64,000 bases of DNA from Caulobacteraceae bacterium (GCA_019695035.1 JAIBAU010000003.1:124001-188000), one strand, 5' to 3'. Counted from the stretch's first letter, positions 37,112 through 46,419 are shown. The notes: a model not told the origin generated them from the letters alone. Numbers and translations: made by a program.

Positions 37112-39931
37112 GTGACCACGATCAACTCCAGCCTGCTCGGCCTGTACGGCGTGTCCTCCGACACGATCGCCTCGCTGACCGCGACTTCGGCGGCGGGGTC
37201 GGGCGGCGCGAAGGCGAAGAAGGACCCCACGCCGCCCTGGTCGACCTCGTCGCGGGCTCCCCAGTCGAGCGCCCTGGTGCAGGCGGCGCTGAGCGGACGC
37301 AAGCTGATCAACGAGAGCGCCGCCCTCCTGGACGTCAAGGGCGCCAGCCAGGACTACCGCAAGCTCTTCGCCCTCTATCAGGGGCTCAACGCCCTGCACG
37401 GCCTCGCCGAGCGGATGGACGCGCGCAACGTCTCGCAGCTCGAGCAGGCGCAGATCATGCGCCGTTTCAGCAGCGGCCTGAGCGAGGTTTCGAGCTACCT
37501 CGAGGGCCTCGACCTCGACCACCTCGACATCGCCCGCGGCGCCACCGCCTCGACCCTGAAGGCGGGTGTGGGAATGAAGCGCACCACCGCCGAATACGTG
37601 GGCGCGACGATCCACGAGGGGGCCTCGACCGAACCGGTGACCGCCTTCCAGGGCGCGGTGCGGTTCAACATCAACGTCCAGAAGTCCACGACCCTGTCGA
37701 CCGGCGAGGTGATCCAGGTGGGCGCCCCGATCAGCGTCGACATCGACCTGTCCGAGATGGGCGCGACGCCGCGCACCCTGTCCAGCGTGATGGAGTTCGT
37801 GAACGGCAAGCTGGCGGCTGCGAACGTGGGCACGCGCCTCGCCACCGAGCGGACTCCCGGCGAGGCCAAGACCGTCGAGGTCGGCGGCAAGACCATCAAG
37901 CTGTCGCCCACGGCCGATCGCTATGCGCTCAAGATCAAGGGCCTGACCGGCGAGACGGTGACCTTCTCCGCCCCCGACCGGGCCGATGCGGCCTATGTCG
38001 TCCAGCAAGCCAACTACGGCGCCGCGGCTCACGCCCAGCTGCTGAAGTTCCAGTCCGACGGTGCGGCCGCGGGCAGCCCCGACCCGGCCCAGGGCCGCGT
38101 GGGCGAGACCTACGGCGTGGACGGGCGGGTGTTCCAGGCCGAGCTGGGCGCGTCGGTGCGGGCGGCGCGGGCGACCGCCACAGGGCCCGACGGCTCGGTC
38201 TATGTGCTGGCCGACGTCGACGGCGCGGTGGCCGGCCAGACCCTGAAGGGGGCGCGGGACGTGGCCCTGCTGAAGTACGATCCGGCGGGGCGCCTCATCT
38301 ACGCGCGCACCCTGGGCGCGGCGGAGACCGCCAGCGGGTACGCCCTTTCGGTCAACGCGGACGGCAAGGTGGCGGTGGCCGGGTCGGTCACCGGGGCCCT
38401 GGACCGGGGCGACGACGGCCTCGACGGCAAGAAGACCGACAGCTTCGTCACCGTGTTCGACGCCGGCGGCGACGAATTGTGGACCCAGCGCCGCGGCTCG
38501 CGCGACGAGGACCAGGCGCTGGCCGTGACCTGGGGAGCCGACGGAAACGTCTATGTCGCGGGCCGGGCGCGTGCGGCGGTGGTCGGCGGCGTCGAGATCG
38601 GCGGCTACGACTCCTATCTGCAGGGCTTCGGCCCGCCGACGGTCTCGAGCCCCGGCGGCGTGGCCCTGTTCGGCGCCCAGTTCGGAACCACGGGCGAAGA
38701 CCGCGCCCAGGCCATGGCCATGGACGGCGGCTCGGTGCTGGTGGCGGGCGTCGAGGACGGCCACGCAGTGGTGCGGCGCTTCGACCTGCAGCCCTCCGGC
38801 CCGCCGGTGCTGGCGGCGACGCGAGACCTCGGCCCGATCAACGGTGGACGCATCACCGGCCTGGCGGTCGACGGGGGGCGGGTCATCGTCACCGGCGCGA
38901 CCGGCAATGCGGCGCTGGACGCCGGGACGGCCAACAACAGCCATTCCGGCGGGACGGACGCCTTCGTCGCGGCTCTGGAGACCAGTCTCGCGGCCTCGGC
39001 CAATGACCGCGTCAGCTATTTCGGCGGGGCCGGCGACGACAACGCCTCCGCGGCGACGGTCGTGAACGGCAAGGTGTGGATCGCGGGAACCGCGCCCTCG
39101 ACCCGTCCCGATCCCAACCCCTCGGTCGTTTCGCCGACCGGAACGGTGCGGAACACCGAGGGTTTCCTGGCCCGCATCGATCCCCTGACGGGGGCGGTGG
39201 AATACGAGAAGCGCTTCAACGCCGACGGCAATACCGCCGCCCCGAGCGCCATCGCGGTGGCGCAGGGCGGCGCGAGCGTGCTGGACCGCCTGGGCCTGCC
39301 CTCGGGGGCGCTCGACTGGGCCGACTCCGCCCGGGTCGTGGCCGGGACCTCGGTGCGCGCGGGCGACACCTTCTATGTGCAGGGCTCCGCAGGCCGGAAG
39401 AAGGTCACCATCGAGGCCAGCGACACCCTGGCCACCCTGGCGCGCAAGATCGAGCGCGCCTCCAACTTCGCCGCCAAGGTGACGGTCGCCAAGGACGTGG
39501 TCACGGCGGCCAAGGCGGGGGCCGACGAAAGCACCACCGTCTATGGGGCTCTGGAGCGGCTGAAGATCGAGCCCAAGGACGCGCGGTCCCGCGTCGAGAT
39601 CTCTGCGGGCACCGCCGGCATGGACGCGCTGGCGGGGCTGGGCATCGAAGACACCATCGTGCGCCCCTCGCCGCCGGTCGGGGACACAAGCGCGCCGCGG
39701 CTCTACGGCCTGGGCGTGCCGAAGGACCTGCGCCTGGACTCGAAGGAGGCGCTGAAGACCACCATGGACACCCTGTCCAAGGCGCTGACCACGGTGCGCA
39801 CCGCCTACCGCAACCTGGTCGATCAGCTGAACCCTCCGCCCGCCAGCGCGGCCGCGTCGGGAAAGGTCCCCGCCTACCTGACCAACCAGATCGCCAACTA
39901 CCAGGCCGCGCTCGACCGCCTCGGCGGTTAG
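37112..39931 (+). CDS. flaEY: FlaEY-like flagellar protein
   Basis: A 939-residue protein. The N-terminus MTTINSSLLGLYGVSSDTI recalls axial flagellar proteins. Residues about 60-330 are helical then beta-rich. About 340-720 hold SBBP-type beta-propeller repeats (GPDGSVYVLADVDG; GKVAVAGSVTG; ADGNVYVAGRA). About 740-840 resemble a hook/cap-protein domain (GDTFYVQGSAGRKKVTIEASD in parts), and a C-terminal helix follows. Size and position beside flagellins match my recollection of Caulobacter 'regulatory protein FlaEY', unverified by alignment. The GTG start fits the conserved N-terminus. Confidence 0.72.
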   Translation: MTTINSSLLGLYGVSSDTIASLTATSAAGSGGAKAKKDPTPPWSTSSRAPQSSALVQAALSGRKLINESAALLDVKGASQDYRKLFALYQGLNALHGLAERMDARNVSQLEQAQIMRRFSSGLSEVSSYLEGLDLDHLDIARGATASTLKAGVGMKRTTAEYVGATIHEGASTEPVTAFQGAVRFNINVQKSTTLSTGEVIQVGAPISVDIDLSEMGATPRTLSSVMEFVNGKLAAANVGTRLATERTPGEAKTVEVGGKTIKLSPTADRYALKIKGLTGETVTFSAPDRADAAYVVQQANYGAAAHAQLLKFQSDGAAAGSPDPAQGRVGETYGVDGRVFQAELGASVRAARATATGPDGSVYVLADVDGAVAGQTLKGARDVALLKYDPAGRLIYARTLGAAETASGYALSVNADGKVAVAGSVTGALDRGDDGLDGKKTDSFVTVFDAGGDELWTQRRGSRDEDQALAVTWGADGNVYVAGRARAAVVGGVEIGGYDSYLQGFGPPTVSSPGGVALFGAQFGTTGEDRAQAMAMDGGSVLVAGVEDGHAVVRRFDLQPSGPPVLAATRDLGPINGGRITGLAVDGGRVIVTGATGNAALDAGTANNSHSGGTDAFVAALETSLAASANDRVSYFGGAGDDNASAATVVNGKVWIAGTAPSTRPDPNPSVVSPTGTVRNTEGFLARIDPLTGAVEYEKRFNADGNTAAPSAIAVAQGGASVLDRLGLPSGALDWADSARVVAGTSVRAGDTFYVQGSAGRKKVTIEASDTLATLARKIERASNFAAKVTVAKDVVTAAKAGADESTTVYGALERLKIEPKDARSRVEISAGTAGMDALAGLGIEDTIVRPSPPVGDTSAPRLYGLGVPKDLRLDSKEALKTTMDTLSKALTTVRTAYRNLVDQLNPPPASAAASGKVPAYLTNQIANYQAALDRLGG

Positions 39932-40024
39932 CGCGGGCGGCGATACGCCTCGCCGGCGCCGGTTGACGTGGACAACCGCGAGCGCCTTATTGCGCTCAGC
40001 GGCGCAGCGCCGTAGGCGAGGGTC

Positions 40025-40714
40025 ATGGATTTCGGAAATCGCAATACGGTCCTCGCCATCGGCGCAGGCGTGGCGGTCCTGGCCGGCGTCATCCTGGCGG
40101 TGATGGTGTTCGGCAAGGACAAGGGCGACGCGGCCCCGCCCGCGGACAAGGGTTCGCTGAGCGTCTCGGTGGCCGAGGCCCCGACGCTGGATCCCACCCG
40201 CAAGCTGCGCTGCTACGTGAACGGCCAGTTCGTGGGCGAGACCAGCCTGGCCGATTGCGCCCGCAAGAACGGCGTCTCGGCCCAGTCGCTGGACGTCGGC
40301 TTGGACGAGAGCGGCGCCCTGGTGGCGGCCCAGACCGCCTCGCTGGCCCCGCCGCCGGTCCTGCCGCCCCCGACCGAGATGGAGACGGCGCCCGACGCCG
40401 ACACGCCGCCCGCCGAGGAACAGCGCCCCTCGACCGTGGCCGAGAACAACACCACCAGCGACTTCGACCTGGCGCCCACCCCGGCGTCGGGATCGGCGTG
40501 CCTGCGCTTCACCGGCTCTGACTGGCGCCAGCTGTCGCCGGGCACCTCGCTGGAGACCTGCAAGCGGCTGCTGTTCGAGGGCCAGTGCGTGCGCCCGGGC
40601 GAGGCCAACTACGGCCGCTGGGGCGACACCACCCTGCGACTGGTGCCCGGGCGGATCGAACAGTCCAGCGACAACCGCCGCTTCCGCACCGTGGAACGGA
40701 GACCTTCATGCTGA
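40025..40714 (+). CDS. single-span membrane protein of unknown function
   Basis: A 229-residue protein with an N-terminal span (TVLAIGAGVAVLAGVILAVMVFG), a small region LRCYVNGQFVGETSLADCARKN, a Pro/Glu-rich linker and a C-terminal region with three cysteines (GSACLRFTGSDWRQL; LETCKRLLFEGQCV). Its end overlaps the next gene by seven bases (ATGCTGA). Function unknown; the pair may act together in the envelope. Confidence 0.8.
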   Translation: MDFGNRNTVLAIGAGVAVLAGVILAVMVFGKDKGDAAPPADKGSLSVSVAEAPTLDPTRKLRCYVNGQFVGETSLADCARKNGVSAQSLDVGLDESGALVAAQTASLAPPPVLPPPTEMETAPDADTPPAEEQRPSTVAENNTTSDFDLAPTPASGSACLRFTGSDWRQLSPGTSLETCKRLLFEGQCVRPGEANYGRWGDTTLRLVPGRIEQSSDNRRFRTVERRPSC

Positions 40715-41148
40715 AGCCCCTGACCGTGATGGCCGCGCTGGGCGCGGTCCTGGCGCTGGGCGCCTGCGACACCACGCCGAAGGCTCCGACGGACAAGGGG
40801 ATCTGCTATTCGGTGGGCCTGCTGCGCGACGGCAAGGTCAAGTTCAACAAGGTGGCCGAGAACCAGCCCACGCTGGAGGCCTGCATCGCCCGGCTGGAGG
40901 AGCTGCGCATCAAGTTCCTGCGCATGGGCGGCTCGCACCGCGACCTGATCGGGGCCTACCAGGGCAAATACCTGTTCATCGACGCCTCGGGCGTGGCCAT
41001 CGCCGACGGGCTGAAGTCGGGGCGCTTCTACGCCTTCACCCGCTCCCCGACCGGCGAGCTGGCGCTGCCCAATGTGGTGAACCAGCCGGCCCCCGGCGCG
41101 GGACCGGGCGACACCGCCCCGCCGGCCGAAGGCCCGGAACAGAAGTAG
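40708..41148 (+). CDS. putative lipoprotein of unknown function
   Basis: A 146-residue protein with a lipobox (VLALGAC, Cys20), a domain containing DKGICYSVGLLRDGKVKFN, EACIARLEELRIKFL and GAYQGKYLFIDASG, and a Pro-rich tail. Coupled to the preceding gene by a seven-base overlap. No recognised family. Confidence 0.8.
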   Translation: MLKPLTVMAALGAVLALGACDTTPKAPTDKGICYSVGLLRDGKVKFNKVAENQPTLEACIARLEELRIKFLRMGGSHRDLIGAYQGKYLFIDASGVAIADGLKSGRFYAFTRSPTGELALPNVVNQPAPGAGPGDTAPPAEGPEQK

Positions 41149-41157
41149 AACATTTTC

Positions 41158-41187
41158 TTGCCGACCGCCGTTCTCGCGACGTAGAAT
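41158..41187 (+). promoter_or_regulatory. ssb promoter with an overlapping LexA-like box
   Basis: TTGCCG (41158-41163), an 18-base spacer and TAGAAT (41182-41187) fit a sigma70-type promoter. GTTC-TCGCGAC-GTAG (41170-41184), seven of eight matches to the GTTC-N7-GTTC SOS box, sits within the spacer, where LexA would block polymerase. Confidence 0.5.
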
Positions 41188-41226
41188 GGCGGCGGTGGAC
41201 GACATAACGAAAAAAGGACGGGTCCG

Positions 41227-41703
41227 ATGGCGGGCAGCGTGAACAAGGTCATTCTCATCGGCAATCTGGGCCGCGACCCGGAGATCCGCACCCTGGGCTC
41301 GGGCGACCGCGTCGCCAACCTGCGCATCGCCACCTCGGAGACCTGGCGCGACAAGGCGACGGGCGAGCGCAAGGAGAAGACCGAGTGGCACTCGGTGGTG
41401 ATCTTCAACGAGAACATCGTGAAGGTGGCCGAGAATTACCTGCGCAAGGGCTCGACGGTCTACGTCGAGGGCGCCCTGCAGACCCGCAAGTGGACCGACC
41501 AGAACGGGGTCGAGAAGTACTCGACCGAGATCGTGCTGCAGCGCTTCCGCGGCGAGCTGACCATGCTCGGCGGCCGCAACGACCGCGAGGGCGGCGGTCA
41601 GTTCCAGGGCGGCGACGACTACGGCTTCTCTGGCTCGTCGGCGCCCGCCAAGGCCTCCGGCCCCAAGGAAAGCTTCGAGCTGGACGACGAGATCCCGTTC
41701 TAG
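41227..41703 (+). CDS. ssb: single-stranded DNA-binding protein
   Basis: Homotetrameric SSB, 158 residues. The OB fold (about 1-110) shows [27 protein letters not shown] and [18 protein letters not shown]; a Gly-rich linker leads to the acidic partner-binding tip DDEIPF. It coats single-stranded DNA in replication and repair and recruits partners through the tip. Confidence 0.97.
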   Translation: MAGSVNKVILIGNLGRDPEIRTLGSGDRVANLRIATSETWRDKATGERKEKTEWHSVVIFNENIVKVAENYLRKGSTVYVEGALQTRKWTDQNGVEKYSTEIVLQRFRGELTMLGGRNDREGGGQFQGGDDYGFSGSSAPAKASGPKESFELDDEIPF

Positions 41704-41759
41704 GATTCCGGTCCAGGGCCGCCCGGGACTGACGGCGGCCAGGCGGAGCGGCTCCACCC

Positions 41760-43448
41760 GTGAAGGTTCTCATCGTCGGCGGTTACGGCACCTTCGGCGC
41801 GCGGCTGGCGCGGCTGCTGGCGCGTGACGGGCGACTGACGCTGATCATCGCGGGCCGCTCGCTCAAGCGCGCCCAGGCCCTCTGCGACCGGCTGGACGGA
41901 GCCGCCGAGCGAATTCCCTGCGTGCTGGACCGTTCGGCGGACCTCTCCGCCTTCCTGATGAGGGAGCGCCCCCAGGTCGTGGTCGACGCGGCCGGCCCTT
42001 TCCAGACCTACGGCGACGACCCCTACCGCCTGGCCCGCGCGGCCCTTTCGGCGGGCGCCGACTACCTCGATCTCGCCGACGCGGCCGATTTCGTGGCCGG
42101 CGTCGCCGAACTGGATCCGCTCGCGCGGGAGAAGGGGCGCTGCGCGCTGTCGGGGCTCAGCACCTTTCCGGCCCTTTCGAGCGCGGTGGTCGCGGCCCTC
42201 GCCACCGGCCTGGACCGGATCACCGCCATCCGGGCGGGGGTCGCGCCGTCGCCGCGGGCCGGCGTGGGGGCCAATGTTGTGCGCGCCATCGCCTCCTATG
42301 CAGGAAAGCCGCTGCCGGTGCTGCGGGGCGGCGAGCGGGTCCAGCGGCCCGCCATCATCGACAGCCTGCGGCGCACCATCGCCGCGCCCGGCGGCCTGCC
42401 CCTGCAGAACACCCTCTTCACCCTGGCGGAGACGCCGGACCTCAAGCTGGCGCCGGGATGGGAGCGGACTGAGGACCTGCAGGACCTGTGGACGGGCGCC
42501 GGTCCGCGCCCGGAGCTGCTGCACCGGATGCTGAGCGGCCTGGCGTGGCTGCCCCGATGGCGACTGCTGCCCGACCTGATCCCGCTGGCCGAGGTGTTGC
42601 ACTGGGGGTCCCGCACCTTCACCTGGGGCGAGCACCGCGGCGGCATGTTCGTCGAGGTCGAGGGCGAAGGCCCCGCCGGTCCGGCGAGGCGGGCCTGGCA
42701 TCTGGTCGCCGAGGGCGACGACGGCCCCTTCATCCCCTCCATTGGCGCTGCGGTCGTGATCCGCGCCCTGGCCGACGGCCGCCGTCCGCAGCCCGGAGCC
42801 CGGTCGGCCGCCGGCGCCGTCAGTCTGGCGGACTACGAGGCGGCCTTCGCCCAGCTGCACATCCGCACCGGGGTGTGGGATGCGCCCGCCGCGGACTGGC
42901 CACTGTATCGCCGGGCGCTGGGCCCGGCCTGGGAGACCCTCCCCGAACCGGTCCGGCGCATGCATACGGTCCGGGGCGAGCGCCTGGTGCGCGGGCGCGC
43001 CGAGGTGGAACGCGGCGGGGGTCTGCTCTCACGCCTGATCGGAGCGATCATGGGCATGCCGCGCGCCGGGGCCGACGTGCCGGTCGAGGTGCGCTTCACG
43101 GAAGCCGACGGGATCGAGGTCTGGCGCCGCACCTTCGCGGACCAGTCGTTCTCCAGTCGCCAGAGCCTGGGGCGGGGTCGATCCGAGGGCCTGGTGGTCG
43201 AGCGCTTCGGAGCCATCGGCATCGCCATGGCGGTGACTGTCGAGGACGGCCGTCTCAACCTGCACATCCGGCGTGCGACCTTCCTGGGCGTTCCGCTGCC
43301 CGGCTTCCTCCGCCCCCGGCTCGAGACCTTCGAGACCGTGGACGCCCGGGGCCGTTTCGTCTTCGACGACCGCGTCAGCATGCCCCTGGCCGGGCTGATC
43401 GTGCACTACCGCGGCTGGCTGACGCCGGTCGAACCGGAGCCGGACTGA
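41760..43448 (+). CDS. saccharopine dehydrogenase-like NAD(P)-binding protein with DUF4166 domain
   Basis: A 562-residue protein. Residues 1-140 are a Rossmann domain (VLIVGGYGTFGARLARLLA; VVDAAGPFQTYG) of the saccharopine dehydrogenase-like group. The C-terminal 200 residues (YRRALGPAWETLPEPVRRMH ... GLLSRLIGAIMGMP ... RFVFDDRVSMPLAGLIVHYRGW, each separate) match DUF4166. The GTG start gives MKVLIVGGYG. Substrate unknown; related proteins occur near lipid or wax genes. Confidence 0.88.
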   Translation: MKVLIVGGYGTFGARLARLLARDGRLTLIIAGRSLKRAQALCDRLDGAAERIPCVLDRSADLSAFLMRERPQVVVDAAGPFQTYGDDPYRLARAALSAGADYLDLADAADFVAGVAELDPLAREKGRCALSGLSTFPALSSAVVAALATGLDRITAIRAGVAPSPRAGVGANVVRAIASYAGKPLPVLRGGERVQRPAIIDSLRRTIAAPGGLPLQNTLFTLAETPDLKLAPGWERTEDLQDLWTGAGPRPELLHRMLSGLAWLPRWRLLPDLIPLAEVLHWGSRTFTWGEHRGGMFVEVEGEGPAGPARRAWHLVAEGDDGPFIPSIGAAVVIRALADGRRPQPGARSAAGAVSLADYEAAFAQLHIRTGVWDAPAADWPLYRRALGPAWETLPEPVRRMHTVRGERLVRGRAEVERGGGLLSRLIGAIMGMPRAGADVPVEVRFTEADGIEVWRRTFADQSFSSRQSLGRGRSEGLVVERFGAIGIAMAVTVEDGRLNLHIRRATFLGVPLPGFLRPRLETFETVDARGRFVFDDRVSMPLAGLIVHYRGWLTPVEPEPD

Positions 43449-43519
43449 CACGGCGAAACCGAACGTGAGGGCGGCGCCCCTCGCAAGGCCGGCGCAACCG
43501 GTCTAGTCAGCCTCGTCCC

Positions 43520-44431
43520 ATGTCGCTGCCCGCCCGCCTGACCCTGCTGGAATACGCCGCCCTGGCCTTCATCGTGGTCGTTTGGGGGGTGAACAACGCC
43601 GCCGCCAAGCTGGCCACCGAATATCTGCCGCCCATGCTGATGGGGGCGCTGAGATTCGGGATGGCGGCGGTGGTGCTGGCGCCCTTCGTGCGGCCGCCGT
43701 TTCCCAACTGGAAAAGCCTGCTGATGCTGGCGCTGGTGGGCGGGCCGGTGCACTTCGGCCTGATCTACTGGGGCTTCTCCATGGCCGAGGACCTGACGCC
43801 TCTGGCGGTCAGCCTGCAGCTGTGGATCCCCTTCACCGCCATCTTCGCCTGGCTGGTGCTGGGCGAAAAACTGTCGGCGGCCATCGCCATCGGGCTGGTG
43901 GTGGCCTTCGCGGGCGTGGTGTTCATGACCGCCGATCCCCGGGCCTTCCGCGACTGGGACGCGATCGCGGTCTGCGCCGTGGCCAGCGCCGCCTGGGCGC
44001 TCGCCACCGTCATCGCGCGGCGCACCCAGGCGGTCGCCCCGATCAAGATGCAGGGGCTCATCGCCCTCGTCGCCTTCCCCGTGCTGGCGCTGGGCTCGGC
44101 CCTGTTCGAGCCGGACCCGATCGGCGCCATGCAACGCGCCACGCCCCTGGTCTGGGCCTGCGTGGTGTTCGCCGCCCTGGTCTCCACGGTGGTGGCCACC
44201 GGCCTGCTGTTCTGGCTGGTGCAGCGCCGGGAAGCCGGGCGGGTGACGGCTTACCTGCTGGTCACGCCGGTGGTTTCGGGACTCATCGGCGTCGTCTTCA
44301 TGGGCGATGTGGTCGACGCCCAGATCATCGTCGGCGCCATCGCCTGCATCAGCGGCGTGGGTCTGGTCGCCCTGGCCGAACGCTGGCCGCGCAAGACCGT
44401 GGCCATCGAGAGCGTCGGCGAGAGCAGCTAG
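43520..44431 (+). CDS. EamA family transporter
   Basis: A 303-residue DMT-superfamily transporter with ten spans in two repeats (ALAFIVVVWGVNNAAAK; VATGLLFWLVQRREAGRVTA followed by LLVTPVVSGLIGVVFMGD). Substrate unknown. Its stop overlaps that of the convergent gene (CTAG). Confidence 0.92.
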   Translation: MSLPARLTLLEYAALAFIVVVWGVNNAAAKLATEYLPPMLMGALRFGMAAVVLAPFVRPPFPNWKSLLMLALVGGPVHFGLIYWGFSMAEDLTPLAVSLQLWIPFTAIFAWLVLGEKLSAAIAIGLVVAFAGVVFMTADPRAFRDWDAIAVCAVASAAWALATVIARRTQAVAPIKMQGLIALVAFPVLALGSALFEPDPIGAMQRATPLVWACVVFAALVSTVVATGLLFWLVQRREAGRVTAYLLVTPVVSGLIGVVFMGDVVDAQIIVGAIACISGVGLVALAERWPRKTVAIESVGESS

Positions 44432-44724
44432 CCCCCGGCCACCAGCCGCCGGTGGTTCGCCCGGACCTTGCGGCGCACGTGCGCGAGCGAGGCGGCGGCC
44501 ATCCGATCGGGCGCCGGCCCGACCGCGCCGCGCAGCGCCAGCGCCTGCAGCTCCAGACCCGCCCCGATCTTCTCGCCGATCATGCGCCGCACCTCGGCCT
44601 CGCCCGCCGGGCCTCCGGCGGCGATCCTGAGAGTGCGCAGTCCGATGACCATCGACGCCTCCATCCCGAGCTGCAGCGTGTCGAAGCCGAGCTTCAACCA
44701 GGGATTAGAGGCGCGGCGGGACAT
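44428..44724 (-). CDS. helical protein of unknown function
   Basis: A 98-residue protein, predicted mostly helical: NPWLKLGFDTLQLGMEASMV, then LRTLRIAAGGPAGEAEVRRMIGEK in part. The amphipathic helix length and Ala/Glu/Lys content recall phasin-like or antitoxin-like helical bundles, but no family is assigned. Confidence 0.68.
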   Translation of the reverse strand: MSRRASNPWLKLGFDTLQLGMEASMVIGLRTLRIAAGGPAGEAEVRRMIGEKIGAGLELQALALRGAVGPAPDRMAAASLAHVRRKVRANHRRLVAGG

Positions 44725-44853
44725 GGGGAGCTCACTGGAACTGGAATCGGAGGACCACCATAGCGGTTTGCACGCTCGAAGGCGGGATCGATTCCTGCCA
44801 AGCTCGCATTATCGCAATGTGTGCAAGCCGACAGACCGGGTCAGGAGCCTTCC

Positions 44854-46137
44854 GTGAGCGATAGCGGCACGCCGGCGCCAGGGCGCAAGGGTCTCCTGAA
44901 TCGCCTCGGCCCGGGCCTCGTCACCGGCGCGGCCGACGACGACCCGTCCGGCATCGCCACCTATTCGCAGGCGGGCGCGCAGCACGGCCTGAACCTTCTG
45001 TGGACGGTGGTCTTCACCTATCCGCTGATGGTCGCCATCCAGCTCATCAGCGCGCGGATCGGCCGGGTGACCGGACGCGGCCTGGCGGCCAACCTGGCCA
45101 GCGTCTTCCCCCGGCCCCTGGTCCTGGGTCTGGTCGGGCTGCTGTTCGTGGCTAACACCATCAATATCGGGGCCGACGTGGCGGCCATGGGGGCGGCCGC
45201 CGGCCTGGTGCTGGGCTGGGGCGACAAGCTGTTCACCGTGGTCTTCGCCCTGGCTTCGCTGCTGCTGCAGCTCTACGTGCCCTACCACCGTTACGTCAGC
45301 TTCCTGAAATGGCTGACCCTGGCCCTGTTCGCCTATGTCGGGGTGGTGTTCACGGTGCAGATCGACTGGCCGGCGGTGCTGGACCACACCGTGCGGCCGC
45401 AATTCAGTTTCGACGCCGTCACCGTCACCACCATCGTGGCCATCTTCGGCACAACCATCAGTCCCTACCTGTTCTTCTGGCAGGCCTCGGAGGAGGTCGA
45501 GGACATGGAGGTCAACCGCGAGCCGGACCTGCTGCATGACCAGGCGCGCCACGCCCGGGAAGAGCTGCGGCGCATCCGTCTCGACACCTTCGTGGGGATG
45601 GGTTTCTCCAACCTGGTCGCCTTCTTCGTCATTCTGACCGCAGGGGTGACCCTGCACGCCCAGGGCGTGACCGACATCCAGACCTCGGCCGACGCGGCCC
45701 GCGCCTTGAAGCCCATCGCCGGACCCCTGGCGTTCGCCCTCTTCAGCCTCGGCATCATCGGCACCGGCTTCCTGGCCGCGCCTGTGCTGGCGGGCTCGGT
45801 CGGCTACGCCGTGGCGGAATTGCGCGGCTGGCCCTCGGGGCTGGAGTTGAAGCCGGGGCAGGCCAAGGGCTTCTACGCCGTGATCACGGCCGCCATGGTG
45901 CTGGCCCTGGCGGTGGTGTTCTCGCCGCTCGATCCCATCAAGACCCTGTTCTGGAGCGCCGTGCTGAACGGGGTGATCTCGGTGCCGATCATGGCCGCCA
46001 TGATGGTGGTGGGCTCGCGGCGTCACGAGATGGGTAGCTTCGTCGCCACCCTGCCGCAGCGGATTTTCGGCTGGGCCGCCACCCTGGTCATGGCCGCGGC
46101 CGTGGCGGCCATGATCTGGCTCAGCCTGGCCGGCTAG
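44854..46137 (+). CDS. Nramp-family divalent metal transporter, atypical metal-site motifs
   Basis: A 427-residue protein with 11 predicted spans and LeuT-like Nramp topology. In TM1 the canonical DPGN is replaced by DPSG (ADDDPSGIATYSQAG), losing the metal-ligand Asn. In TM6 the usual MPH is replaced by SPY (GTTISPYLFFWQASEEVE), losing the ligand Met. This places it with Nramp-related proteins of altered or unknown ion preference and not with MntH. The GTG start with AGGAG before it was chosen. Confidence 0.88.
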   Translation: MSDSGTPAPGRKGLLNRLGPGLVTGAADDDPSGIATYSQAGAQHGLNLLWTVVFTYPLMVAIQLISARIGRVTGRGLAANLASVFPRPLVLGLVGLLFVANTINIGADVAAMGAAAGLVLGWGDKLFTVVFALASLLLQLYVPYHRYVSFLKWLTLALFAYVGVVFTVQIDWPAVLDHTVRPQFSFDAVTVTTIVAIFGTTISPYLFFWQASEEVEDMEVNREPDLLHDQARHAREELRRIRLDTFVGMGFSNLVAFFVILTAGVTLHAQGVTDIQTSADAARALKPIAGPLAFALFSLGIIGTGFLAAPVLAGSVGYAVAELRGWPSGLELKPGQAKGFYAVITAAMVLALAVVFSPLDPIKTLFWSAVLNGVISVPIMAAMMVVGSRRHEMGSFVATLPQRIFGWAATLVMAAAVAAMIWLSLAG

Positions 46138-46139
46138 CC

Positions 46140-46409
46140 CTATTTCACGAAGGACACCGAACGCACCCCGCCGTCGTCGACGCCGATCCGGTGCAGCCGC
46201 CCCTGCCAGCTGACCGCCAGCACCTCGTCGCCCTGAAGGCTGAGGTCGATGAAGGGATCATCCGGCGTTCCCGCCACGCTCCACCGCACCGATCCCCACG
46301 GCGTCAGCCGCCGCACCACGCCGGGCGGATCGCCCGTCTCGTAATCCGTCAGTTCGAGGACGTCGCCGCCAACGAGGTCGAGGCGGGCGCGCGGGGGCAG
46401 GTCGGACAT
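46140..46409 (-). CDS. small beta-rich protein of unknown function
   Basis: An 89-residue acidic protein with alternating strands (ARLDLVGGDVLELTDYE; GSVRWSVAGTPDDPFIDL; DEVLAVSWQGRLHRIG). Three bases separate its stop from that of the Nramp gene. It lies 10 bases downstream of the toxin-like lipoprotein gene on the same strand, which makes an immunity partner thinkable, though nothing else supports that. Confidence 0.7.
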   Translation of the reverse strand: MSDLPPRARLDLVGGDVLELTDYETGDPPGVVRRLTPWGSVRWSVAGTPDDPFIDLSLQGDEVLAVSWQGRLHRIGVDDGGVRSVSFVK

Positions 46410-46419
46410 GTTTGCAGGC

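Noticed and set aside
37076-38944. 622-residue open frame opposite the FlaEY-like gene
   Set aside because: Antisense shadow; the plus-strand frame has coherent repeats and a proper start region.
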